From Cranoglanis bouderius (lineage: Eukaryota > Chordata > Actinopteri > Siluriformes > Cranoglanididae), in assembly GCA_023630585.1 (NCBI GenBank), contig CM042566.1:11539754-11603753 (forward strand): a stretch of 64,000 bases of DNA, in the 5' to 3' direction. Each line of letters begins with the position of its first letter. The first letter of the stretch is position 1. Positions 54,459 to 64,000 of the stretch are shown here, in pieces. Both the position numbers and the translations under genes were made by a program. Below the pieces are notes generated by a model that made no database searches, was not told the origin of the DNA, and worked only from the letters and a program-made list of their open reading frames with translations.

Positions 54459-55902
54459 ATGACCAGCCTACAGCTAAACGATGTGACAACCACAGACATC
54501 GTACTTGCATTGTGGGCAGACAACTCAGCCATCAGCCTCACACTGTTCAACGTCCTCCTCAAAGACACACCTGACCTTCCGTTTGCCAGCAAGTGCACCC
54601 GCTTCCCCTGGGACTCCTGTCTGTCAACCATCACAACTGCAAGGGGCATCTGTGCATTGAACTTGAAATGGAACAGTCGCTGTCTAACCCATTACTTCCT
54701 GGTCTTACCAGACCCACCGCATGATGTCTCTCTTGGAGCAGACATCCTGATTCACCTCAGGGCCCATGTGGACTTCATAAATGAGCTGGTGTGGGCCCCA
54801 ATGACCTGCACAGCACCATGTCTGGCTTACCCCGATCCACAAAAGAAGTTCTATTTGGAAGCTGGATTCTCCAACTGCTGTCTTAGTGCAGGACTTTACC
54901 AAAAGCATGACCAGGACAAAAAAGTGGTTGCATATGCCAGCAAGACACTCCTTCCACCAGAAACTAAATACTCAGACTGTGAAAAGGTGCTGGTCTGCAT
55001 TTTAGGGGCCATCTGGTGATTCTCCAACTACATCGGAGCACAAAAGGTTATCATAGAGACCTGCCACCAGCCCATAATGTTCCTCAACAGCCAACACATC
55101 CGAGATGGCGTGGTCACCAATTCATGCATAGCCATGTGGTTGATGGCCCTCCAGGGGCACGATGTTGAGGCACAATATGCCCAGAATCACAAGTCTGCAC
55201 TGAGCAACGGCTTGGCTGCATGCCAAAACTGCTCTGATGACACACCTGCTGTGACACTGGATGTAGAGGGACCCCAACAACAACATCTGACCTATCACAG
55301 GTACTTTGAAGAGAAAGTGTGCCAAGGTATGCCTACTGCCTACGTCGATGGGTGTTCCTACAACCACGAAGGCACCCTAAAAGCCGGAGCAGGAGTGCTA
55401 TGGCTAAACGACCACCCCCTGCCCACTGCAACACTTCAAGTTGGGCCCCCAATCATTGCAACATGCTGAGGTAGCAGCCATTCTCATAACCCTTCAAATT
55501 GCCTCGGCCCATAACGTCAGAGAACTCTTCATTTGCACAGACTCTAACTATGCAAGACTCAGTTTCACATGCCATCTCCCGGGCTGGAAACAAAATGCTT
55601 TCAAGACGGCGAACAACAAGCTGGTCAAACACCAGCACCTGTTCCAAGCATGTGATGACATCACAAGAACACACGACACAATCGTCTACTGGAAAAAGGT
55701 GAAAGGACACTCAAAACAACTGGGCCTTGACAAAGACTTGAATGACCAAACTGATGCCCTTGCCAAGATGGGCGCACTACATGGCGAGCTATGGTCACAT
55801 CCAACCCAGCCACCCACCTTTAATGTAGCAGCAATAACCTGCAGCAAGCGAACCCTTCCTGCCAGCCGCACAGCCACTTTCACTGGTGCCACAAATTTCT
55901 AA
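54459..55902 (+). pseudogene. Pol region: second protease-like module and two RNase H regions, no RT palm
   Basis: ORF 54459-55019 holds a linker, then HDVSLGADILIHLRAHVDFI (about 54720-54780), which repeats the G-x-D-x-L pattern of the protease module upstream. From about 54820 it reads DPQKKFYLEAGFSN and KVVAYASKTLLPPETKYSDC, the RNase H that follows RT in Gypsy/retroviruses (its first Asp replaced). No RT fingers or palm and no YxDD box lie between: that part is deleted. A second RNase H starts at TAYVDGCSYN (55328), loses frame near 55445, and continues HAEVAAI, ICTDSNYA (55532-55555) and KVKGHS..LNDQTDALAKMG (to 55770). Asp, Glu, Asp and Asp positions of the second enzyme are present though in two frames. 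Not functional as it stands. Confidence 0.7.
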
Positions 55903-57241
55903 CAATGACATAGCTGACCTTCAAGCCTCAGACACCTCCATCCAAGCTATGCTAGACCACCTCTCTGACCCCTCCAACCACCCGATCACACCGTCTGACC
56001 TCGCAACTGCCCCTTCCCTCAGACGGCTGCACGAGATCAAAGACATGCTGCGTGTGAAGGAAAACATTCTGTAGTATGTCCCTGATGACCTCACAGTGCC
56101 AAGGCTTGTGGTGCCACAGGGCCCACAAGGGGGGTCATGTTAATGTATTCCTACGACGCACCATGTGCCAGACACCAGAGCCACTTATGAGACACTGAAA
56201 CAAGTGGCATACTGGCCCAGCATGCAGCAAGATGTGGCAGAGTATGTCAGAGGGTGCCTGGTTTGCTGCCAATTCAAACCAGCGAACCCAAACCACAGAG
56301 CCTCAAAGCAACACAGAGGTGTCACATTCCCATGGTCAGACCTCCAAATAGACTGGGTGGGACCCCTGCCCAGGTCGACGAGGGGCAACAAGTACTTCCT
56401 CACAGTCATATGCCAATTCACCAAGTGGGTAGAGTGTCTTCCAGCACCCGACGATACTGCCCAGACCACGGCATACCTTCTGATGAACCATATCTTCTTC
56501 AGGTTCGGACTGCCACTAAGAGTCATCTCTGACAGAGGCACACACTTTACAGCTGAGATCATGCAGCAGATCTGGAAGCTCCTGGGTTTACTTGCTCAAC
56601 TACACATCAGCCACCACCCCATCTCCTCAGGCCAAGTGGAACAAACCAATCAAACTGTGGTCAGCATGCTGAGAAAGTATATGTCTGCCAACCAGAAAGA
56701 CTGGGATGCGAAACTTCCCCTGGTGCTCATGGCCATCAGAGCCACCCTGCAGGAATTAACTCGTGTGTCTCCCTTCGAACTGATGCCTTGGCGGCAGATG
56801 ACCCTGCCGCTGCACCTGCTGTACCAACCGGGAGACTCCAACCTTGTCACAGCCTACACCACACACCAGTACCTCGATTAGCTACATCGGCACCTGAGGA
56901 CGACATTTGCTTTTGCCCAACAACAGCTGCAAAGAAGCGCTGAAGGCCAGAAAGCATACTACAACCGGAAAGCATCACACCAGGAACTGAATGTGGGTGA
57001 CAAGGTCTGGCATTACAGTTTCACCCAGCCGCTCCAGACAGCCCCCAAGCGACTGTCAAAGAAATTGCTCTCCCACTGGACAGGACCACATGAGATTGTG
57101 AGCAAACTCTCCCCAGTTGCGTACCGAATCCAACTGAGACGGGGACAGAAAAACTCAATTTTCAAATGGGTCCATCAGAATCAGATCAAAAGACATGTGG
57201 CCGCTGGCAGGGAAAGGCAAGGGGGGGCTAATGCAAACTAA
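55886..57241 (+). pseudogene. Retroviral-type integrase, near complete, interrupted
   Basis: Part one (55886-56074) is the N-terminal extension, ended by a TAG at 56072. Part two (56165-56881) has the zinc-binding region (YWPSMQ, CLVCCQF) and the catalytic core. Asp in DWVGPLP (56351-56353), Asp in SDRGTHFT (56531-56533) and Glu in SGQVEQTN (56639-56641) are 60 residues and then 36 positions apart, i.e. DD(35)E. After a TAG at 56879, part three (56993-57241) gives the C-terminal domain, VWHYSFTQP and HWTGPHEIV (a GPY/F-like module). The catalytic triad is intact but the chain is cut by stops. The family inserts DNA copies into the host genome. Related sequences in fish are often annotated NYNRIN-like. 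Confidence 0.8.
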
Positions 57242-57337
57242 CCCAGTCGCAGTCCTCAGAGCGAGGAAACTGTCCTGACCAACCAAGGACATCCACCGCT
57301 GACCTACTGCCTTTCTCTCTCTCTTTTCTGCAAAAGG

Positions 57338-57388
57338 ATGTTGCTGTGGCTCACCATCCTGTGCCTCCAGGCAACCGGAGGACTTTAA
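57338..57388 (+). pseudogene. Possible start of env-like ORF (16 codons)
   Basis: After a pyrimidine-rich tract ending GCAAAAG, an ATG opens a hydrophobic leader (MLLWLTILCL) and stops at 57386. Position after integrase and a signal-peptide look fit an envelope start, but nothing of the mature protein is present. Weak. Confidence 0.25.
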
Positions 57389-57585
57389 ATGTTATTAGCT
57401 AGAATGTGGAGGGATTCTCCATATTGTCTGTGTTTGCTATTAAATGCCGTCCTAAAAATGAAAGGCTGATTACATTGTCCAAACCATCTCTGAAGAGCCC
57501 CAACTAATGCCATGCAATTATTCCTCTCCCCAGGACTAAACAGTAAAAGGTAGGCAGCTGCATCATCAGTGAGGCACAGTGCTAA

Positions 57586-57777
57586 CTACAAAGCTTTATG
57601 ATTTTCAGACCAGCCAGCAGCAGCAGCTAACAGCTCAAACTGTGCATTGAATGTATCCCAATCCAAATTACCACAAAACTTTGGCATCTTAATAGCAAGC
57701 ATTTGCTCGATACTCCAGCACATGGGTCCGACATTTGCTCCGATACTCCAGCGCACTCCACACATGGGTGCCGCCAT
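57586..57777 (-). pseudogene. Gag fragment of another retroelement
   Basis: The minus-strand frame ends MPKFCGNLDWDTFNAQFELL then AAAAGWSENHKAL, the start of a fish Gypsy-type capsid domain (P-x-F-G-x-x-D-W-x-x-F-x-x-Q-F pattern). The N-terminal half (repeats of SIGANVGPMCWSIE type) is translated from a local duplication of CATTTGCTCCGATACTCCAG-like sequence. Unrelated to the gag at 51441. Confidence 0.6.
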
Positions 57778-57929
57778 GTTTGTTTACATCACATGTCCTA
57801 GTGTCATTGCATGAAGGCATCATGTTGGTGCTGACCCATGTGCAGAAAAAGCGTTCATCTGCGATGGGCTCAAAGACTGGAAACACCTCCACAGTTCATG
57901 CATAAGACACCAAGCCAATCTCATTCCCT

Positions 57930-59755
57930 TTCCCTTTCTAGGGTTATAAAGCAACCCATAAAACCCAGGGGACTGTTTTAAACCAGCTCTTTTGGGATGA
58001 CCGCACATTTGTGGAGAAAAACTGTGAACACATGAAAGTGGTCATAGACATTATGTTCTGTGCAAAACAAGGCATTGCTTTATGTGGCCACAGGGAAAAT
58101 GAAGAGGCCTTAAATAAGGGCATTTTTTTTGGAACTGTTTAGCTTAATTGACAAGCATGACCTGGACATGCAAAATCATCTCCAGGAGATCCCAAAAATG
58201 CCAGACTAATGAGTCCAGAAATTCAGAAGGAGTTACTTGAATGTGCAGCCTCACTACAAAGATCAAGGCTGATTTACATGAGACTCTATACACCTACTAC
58301 GCGATTATGGCTGATGAATTCAAGGACATTTCAAATCCCGAGCTGGTGGCTGTGTGTGTAAGGTACGTTCATGCAGGCAAAGTTAAAGAAAGAGCTGCTG
58401 GATTTGTGGAAATGAGAGATATGAGCACTAATGGGCTTTCTGCAAAAATTTCGCAAGTCATTGAGCCACTACAGCTGGATCCAGCTGGGGTTGGCTGTAG
58501 CTTTGATGGGACTTCTGTCACTTTAGGTAATAAGGGTGGTGTGCACTTGGTCATAAAACGTACATTTCAAAATGCTTTGTATATGCACTGCAACTCACAT
58601 AGGCTCAATTTAGTTCTCTGCGCCACAACAAAGGTATCTGGGCATGTCAGTACTGTTTTTGATACTGTGAACTCTTTGCACATTTTCATGACTGGTGTGC
58701 ACAGGCATGCCCAATTTCTAGAGATCCAGAAAGAGCTTTATCCTCACAGAAAGTGGTCTTGAACTATCTTCGGATACAAGGTGGAGCTCGAAATCTGGCT
58801 CCATCAGCAAAGTACTGACATTATTTGATGTCATTTTAGAAACAAGTGGACAAACCAAACTTGAAGCTGGTCACTCATGCATCAAATGCAGACAGAAAAA
58901 ATGTATTTCTGTTGGTGACATTTGGGAAATTATTTGAGGCCAGTGATGTTGCTACCAGGGCTTTACAGAGCAGCACAATATCAGTCATCGACTGCCTAGG
59001 GTTAGGGTTAGATCAAAGAACTACCAGATCAAAGAACTACCAGAGAGTTCCAAGAAAATGTGCAAAATGATTTTGACAAAGTTTTAAAATTGATGGATGA
59101 GCTGATGGAAAAGAATTCCATTTCCCACTGGGATGTCACCTGCACCATAGTGAGAAAGCTATCGGCTCGACTGAAAGAGTCTGTGGTTTTGTGTATTTTG
59201 GGAAAACCGATAGCCATAAAAGGCAATGCTGATCTCAAAAAACTATGGGTTGATATTTTACACCAACAAATCATTGAACTGGACAGCTGCTTCCAGGAGG
59301 ACCAATATGGATTAATGCGTACAGCAGCTGCATGTTTGCCTGGCTCTGATTTTTTTTTTTTTCAAAAGGTGTGCTACTTAGGATACCATGTGAACACTAT
59401 GGTGTTTCATTTGATGAAGCAGAAAAGTGCATTTTCTTTCAACTTCTGCATAGGAAAATAATCACTGTTTCTCTTCCCTCATAGAAGTTTTGGATACCTG
59501 CCCCACTGATGTCTTCCAAAACATGAGTAGACTGTTAAAGATGATGATCACACTGCCTATGACTTCTTTTAGTGTCAAAAGACTTTTCTAAACAATAGGA
59601 AGAGTCGAATCAGATTTGAGATCATCCATGACAAATTTGCGTTTAAATAATCTTTCACTGCTGTCTTTCAAATGGGAATTGATGGATTCTCTGGACTATG
59701 ATGACATCGAAAATTTTAATAATTGCCCTCATGTAAATGGTAAGCCCATGGTTTG
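57930..59755 (+). pseudogene. hAT-type transposase (ZMYM1-like), decayed
   Basis: Broken frames read in order: TGYKATHKTQ-like start, VVIDIMFCAKQGIALCGHRE (about 58035-58090), SPEIQKELLECAASL, ORF 58241-58762 with LHETLYTYYAIMADEFKDIS, VGCSFDGTSVTLGNKGGV and MHCNSHRLNLVLCATTKVSG, then LVTFGKLFEASDVATRALQS (58912-58971) and ORF 59060-59461 with LMDELMEKNSISHWDVTCT. The end (59520-59740) reads NMSRLLKMMITLPM and LRSSMTNLRLNNLS, the hAT C-terminal dimerisation segment. The catalytic Asp of the FDGTS motif is kept. Stops and frameshifts throughout; no inverted repeats found. Confidence 0.75.
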
Positions 59756-59889
59756 AATTATAGCCGCCGAGCTATGTTGTAGGCTAGGTTATCTTTGTTC
59801 TGCTAAAATGGTGAGATAAATATGCTGTAATTTAGGTGTATAATTTTATTAATGGCTGGAATCCTAATGAAATAGCTATATAAGATTTA

Positions 59890-60906
59890 AAGAGTTCTGT
59901 AAGGCCTTCAGAAAAAAAGGTTGTAGATGCCTATGAGTCTGGCAATGGATTCAAAAAAGATATCCGAATTATTTGAAATACATCTTTCCACTGTTAGGAA
60001 AATAATCTACAAATGGTGCAGATTTCAAACAACTGCCAATTTGTCCAGGACTGGCTGTCCCAGCAAATTCCTCCCAGGAGCAGACCGCCTGACTGAATGA
60101 ATTTTTGATGAAAAAATAAGTCTCCAAGAACCCCGAAATATAGGAAAAAAACGGGCCTTTTGCAATAATGTGCTCTGTCCAGACGAATCAAAGATGGAGT
60201 TGTTTGGCCACTATAACAGCAGACATGTTTGGCGCAGACCAAAGAAAGCTTTTCAGGAGCAGCACCTCATACCAACTGTGAAGCATGGTGGTGGAAAGTT
60301 ATGGTTTGGGATTGCTTTGCTGCCTCAGGGACTGGACAGCTTGCATTCATTGATTCAGGTATGAATTCTGCATCATATCAAAGAGTGCTTTAAGACAATG
60401 TGAGGCCATCTGTCCAAAAATTGAAGCTGAACTGAAAGTGGACTTTTCAACAGGATAATGGTCCTAAGCACACTAGCAAATCCACCAAGGGTTGGCTCAA
60501 AAAGAAGAAATGGAGGGTCATGGAATGGCCTAGTCAAAGCCAGATTTGAATCCCAATGAAATGTTTGAGAATTTTAAACGGGTAGTACATACAAGAAAAC
60601 CCTCAAACATATTGCAACTGAAAGAATATTGCATGAATGAGTGGTCAAAAATTCCAGCAAGCCTATTGGACAATTATGCAAAACACCTACAAGAAGTAAT
60701 TTCTGCTAAAGAGACACTACTAGCTTCTGGGACCAAGGGTGTAATTACTTTTTCCACAGAATAATATTACATCTATTGATATTTCTTTTGAATGAATAAT
60801 TGAAAAAGCTAATTTCAACTTCTTTAATAGGCACTGTTTTAAAGATGATCAAATATGTCAAAAAAAAAAAAAATTGCATGGGGTGTACTTATTTTCTCAT
60901 ATGACT
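59890..60906 (+). mobile_element. Tc1-like element, left end lost, right end kept
   Basis: The right end CATGGGGTGTACTTATTTTC..ATATGACTG runs into TA near 60907. Transposase remnants: VVDAYESGNGFKKDIRIIW-like helix (59920-59970); LCPDESKMELFGHYNSRHVW (60170-60229), where the first Asp is kept in PDES; TVKHGGGKLWFGIALL; a FQQDNGPKHTSKST-like stretch near 60450; and MEWPSQS..DLNPNEMFENFK (60520-60580), with Glu kept. It ends LASGTKG. At least three frame changes. Confidence 0.75.
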
Positions 60907-60909
60907 GTA

Positions 60910-61700
60910 TTATTTACCTTTAGAAATTTAAAAGTAATTTTCAGCTTCAGTGATGAGTTTGCACTAGAGGTTGTTTGACTCTTAAGAAGTGTGATGGGTT
61001 TAAAAGTAATTGTTGAGCAAGCATGTTCTTTGTTCAAATTTGGTTTCGGAGGAAGTAAGATCTGCAAGCTGGCCATTTCTTGGAGGGTGCTTGGCATAGC
61101 TATGTTTCAGTAAATGTTGTTACTTTTCAGTAAACGTTGTCTAGTATATTCAAGAAGTGATTTCTGACAAGCTGTATGTTATTTTTAGATACAAGTTCCA
61201 GGCCTAAATTAGAGTCTGCAAACTGTCATTTCTGAACTCAAGCATGTTTTTGGATTTAATTTTTAAGGGGATAAAGCCTATTTACATTTGTAGACTTTTG
61301 TAAAATATTGCATTGTTTTCAGCTTCAGTGTTGATGCATTTGCACAAGTCTAATGACTCTTTTGTATGTAATTATAGAGATGTTATAAGGCCTCTGCCCA
61401 CTAGGGGGCGCTGTAGTTCCTTTGTTCTGCATTGTTCAGGGCCCTTCATTAGAGTGCTGAAGCTGTTGGTAGGCACAATTTCGTGTTCCCTGTAGGAAGG
61501 TAAGAAGTGCTGTGGTTTCTCTGTAGTAATCTGATTGATATCTTTAATTGTGTTAGCCATCCGTGCAATGTATGTATAGTGATATTTTTGTGTGTTTTTG
61601 AGAGGCCCATGCAGCTGATGACAATTACTACATTGCTTTCTATTTTGGAGACTGATTTGCAGATTTATTTCTGTTTACTTTTGTATGTCAGAGAATTTAT
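60910..61700. other. Mostly unassigned
   Basis: No coding signature. Contains a CTCF-like motif at 61398. Two similar words, TTTTCAGCTTCAGTG (60938 and 61316) with TTTGCAC soon after, suggest an old duplication. Confidence 0.4.
61398..61411 (+). promoter_or_regulatory. CTCF site: CTCF-like binding motif
   Basis: CCACTAGGGGGCGC matches the vertebrate CTCF core (CCASYAGRKGGC) at all core positions. A weaker relative (complement of GCTCCCCCTAGTG, 50289-50301) lies in the retroviral leader. Occupancy cannot be judged from sequence. Confidence 0.45.
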
Positions 61701-61704
61701 GTTA

Positions 61705-62140
61705 AAGGCACAAAGATGATCGGGGACCCAAATGCAGAACACAGACACAGGGATCCAAGATGAAATGGGTTTCCTTAAAAATGAGTGAGGGTATGTGAGA
61801 AAGGCGAGTTGAAATAGGTTGGTCAAGGTCGAGATTCAAACTGGGGTCGGCAGCATGAGAGCCGAGTGCAGAGCTGGTGAGCCATGATGGCGGCAAGGTG
61901 GGGCTGTAACACGAGGGAAAACACACAGTGAGCACAGGATAACACGAGGGAAAACACTAAACAATCACACAAAGTAAACGCGAGTAGAGCTGGAAGTGTA
62001 CCACACTGGAAGCCAGAACAATCTGGTGATGAGTGGTTTAAGAACCGGGGCTTATATATGATGCTGACTGATGAGCTGATGACGAGCAGGTGAGTCCAGT
62101 GATACAATCCGAAAACCAGAGAAGTGGAGCACTACACCCA
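61705..62140 (-). mobile_element. LTR-like segment, minus orientation
   Basis: On the minus strand it reads like a compact LTR: CAGCATCATATATAAGCCCC (TATA-type box near 62055) preceded by CTCATCAGCTCATCAG-like direct repeats and followed by tgtgttttccctcgtgtta written twice (61907-61926 and 61938-61960). Words such as GACCCAAATGCAGAACACAG at 61727 are typical of fish Gypsy LTR ends as I know them. No target duplication identified. Confidence 0.45.
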
Positions 62141-62478
62141 GAGACACACACAACAACAGAAATATGAGGGAGAGAAAACACTGGAACACGAGTTTCGATT
62201 CGATTTCGAAGTTGAAAATAGGAAATGAGAAAAACACATACAGCCCGAAACTGATTTTGATATTTAATTATCCAATTTGGCCTGACCCGGAAGTTTATGA
62301 TTTGTACGAGATGGGTGGTGGGATTGCATATTTCCCCCCAGCAAAGTAGCTTAGTTTACTATGGCCACACTAGAACCATACGTTAATTTATTTAACGTTA
62401 ATTTATGACTTATTCGTAAGTGGCAAGACACATGCAGAGATTTCCACCCATGTGCAACAAATTGTTATCCAGCGATGC

Positions 62479-63287
62479 TGTTAGAGTCTCTCTCTCGCTA
62501 CGCAGCTAGCAGAGGCTAGCAAGTAGCGCACTTCCGCATTCCACGCTCCGCATTCCAGAGAAGAGTAGCGTGAGCATTATTATTAAACAACCCGCTGGAC
62601 TTTTCATTTATAGATCCTCTCTTTGTGTGTATTACCATGTGCTTGTGTTTTGGTTTGCATCATGTCTCCACCTCCTGTACATTGCCATGTGCTTGTGTTT
62701 TGGTTCACGTCATGTCTCCGCCTCCTTAATGTTTATTGGTTCCTCTATTTGTGTCATGTCTCTGCCCCCGTTCTCTCATTGGTTCTCTGTTTTATTATTC
62801 GTTCCAGGTGTTCCGTGTTTATCTTCGTTTGTTCTCTAGTGTGTCTGTGTATAAATACCCCCTTTTGTTTCTGCTTCCTTGCGGAGTATTAGAATAGAAT
62901 AGCCTTAGATTGAGTATGTGCTGTAAGCCGGCTTCTTTCTTGTCTTCTCTCACCTATAGTTCATGGTTCTCAGACCATAGTTAAATATTCCTAGTACCTA
63001 GTCATTAGCTCATTGTTTGTGGTTCCCATACCACTTCCTAGCGTCGTGTGTTTGTTCCCTTTGTTTTGTTTTCAGCATATGGATTACTTTTCTATGGACT
63101 ACTGCCTCTGTTTTGTTTGATGGATATTCTGATTTGGATTACTGCTTTACATTTGATGGATTATCGTTTGTTTTTTTGTTCCTTTACTTTTGCATGTGAG
63201 TGTTCCATTACTTTAGAAGTGTTCCTAATAAACTGAAATTTCCCCAGCACATGCATCCTGACTCCCCTCCTTCCAGTTTACGTAACA
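62479..63287 (+). mobile_element. Solo LTR B2, 809 bp
   Basis: Ends TGTTAGAGTCTC...TTTACGTAACA, with GATGC on both sides (62474-62478, 63288-63292). TATA-type box TATAAATACC at 62851; AATAAA at 63227-63232. Same family as the 5' LTR of the zinc-finger Gypsy element at 38721, so it marks where another B element once inserted and recombined out. Short frames inside are not genes. Confidence 0.88.
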
Positions 63288-63292
63288 GATGC

Positions 63293-63405
63293 TCTGAAAT
63301 TAGTGTTAGAAGAATCTGTTTTAAACACAACCTTCAGCAAAAAAGACATGTATTGGACACAGTACTGGAAGTGGCTGTGATTGGATCTATTTATGAGGTA
63401 ATAAA

Positions 63406-63441
<36 letters not shown>

Positions 63442-63556
63442 ATTATTACTACATTTGTACTGTTCATTCAGTGTTTTTGTGAGGACAGCAAATATCCTGC
63501 ATCTTGGGCTATAACTGAATACTGAGAATAAAATGAGAAAAATTATCAATAGCACG
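63293..63556. other. Spacer with (TTA)n microsatellite
   Basis: A (TTA)n run at 63407-63442; otherwise no signal. Confidence 0.5.
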
Positions 63557-64000
63557 TGTAACGTCTGAACGTATCAAACTGATTTCTGAATCAGCCTGGA
63601 CTTAGCAAAGAAGTTTCTCTGTTTCTTTGAGCTGTGAATCCATATCAGTAACCTCTTCAACCAGATGCCATCGGAATGCTACAGGGGGCATGACCCCCCC
63701 CCTTCAGACACACACACACACACACAAACAAACACACACACACACAAAACTTACCTACACGCGCACATGCATGCACACACACACACACACACAAAGCTTA
63801 CCTACACGCGAACGTACACGCACACACACGCGCACAGACACAATGGAAGAATCTCTTCTGAATGTAACATGTAATTATATGTAATTATTCGATGTCCAAA
63901 TAGTGTGATGTTTTCCTATTTGCATATATTGTGTGTTTATGTAACATACACTATAATGATTTTAGATTTTAATTTAGGATATTATTTTAAATGTCTGTAA
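63557..64000 (+). mobile_element. LTR A4, cut by right window edge
   Basis: Starts TGTAACGTCTGAACGTATCA after CACG (63553-63556). Collinear with A1: ACTGATTTCTG.ATCAGCCT, CAACCAGATGCC.TCGGAATG, a long (CA)n region (63706-63840) and ATGTAACATGTAATTATATG. About 444 bases are visible of an expected 1.8 kb or more. Confidence 0.82.

Noticed and set aside
59000..59013. Telomere-like GGGTTAGGGTTAG
   Set aside because: Only two units, inside hAT remnant; chance or slippage.
62164..62349. Short plus frame with NYPIWPDPEVYDLYEMGGG
   Set aside because: No family recognised, no splice context and only 61 codons; not enough to call a gene.
63627..63884. Frames with THTHTHT runs
   Set aside because: (CA)n tract of LTR A4; no coding signal around it.

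Overview
The window looks like intergenic DNA from a teleost fish genome. It is AT-rich with many (CA)n, (AT)n and (TTA)n tracts, and almost every readable protein is a transposase, reverse transcriptase, Gag or integrase of a fish-type mobile element (several Tc1-like families, L2/CR1-, Rex1- and RTE-like LINEs, Gypsy, DIRS, hAT and a retrovirus-like element). I cannot name the species. I found no host gene with a plausible exon structure, no rRNA, no functional tRNA and no CRISPR. The window is best read as a nested stack of transposons, nearly all decayed.

Layout. 1-2340: the 5' half of an L2/CR1-type LINE on the minus strand (its RT lies left of the window) and an interspersed repeat. 5813-9384: a four-part nest, an outer TIR element holding a Tc1-like element that itself holds a hAT-type MITE and a 1.84 kb solo LTR. 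9590-12931: SINE, Gypsy nucleocapsid/protease fragment, a degenerate tandem-like repeat field and a Tc1 fragment. 12932-17304: three Tc1-like elements, one nested at an exact TA. 18395-24800: LTR fragment, RTE-like LINE, L2-like LINE (minus) and an internally deleted Tc1 copy. 24888-32970: Tc1 remnant, long LTRs, and a Rex1-like LINE and a deleted Tc1 copy that split older repeats. 33060-37440: Tc1 remnants, a DIRS gag fragment and an LTR. 38721-43972: a Gypsy-type element whose 5' LTR is split by a solo LTR. Its Gag ORF carries, in frame, a methionine-aminopeptidase-1-type C6H2 zinc finger followed by tandem repeats. 44105-48875: Gypsy pol fragment, SINE, a 124-bp direct repeat pair and another long LTR. 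49600-57388: a retrovirus-like element with leader, Gag with coiled coil, protease, two RNase H regions and a DD35E integrase, but no RT palm. 57586-60906: gag fragment, hAT transposase and Tc1 transposase remnants. 61398-64000: a CTCF-like site and three LTRs, the last cut by the window edge.

How the parts relate. Target-site duplications read directly from the sequence (TA for Tc1-like, 4 bp for the TGTAA...TACA LTRs, 5 bp for the TGTTAG...AACA LTRs) give boundaries and relative ages. The TGTAA...TACA LTRs belong to one broad family with at least eight full or partial copies here. The TGTTAG...AACA LTR family links the zinc-finger element to a solo LTR at 62479-63287. The zinc-finger capture in Gag is the observation most worth following up.
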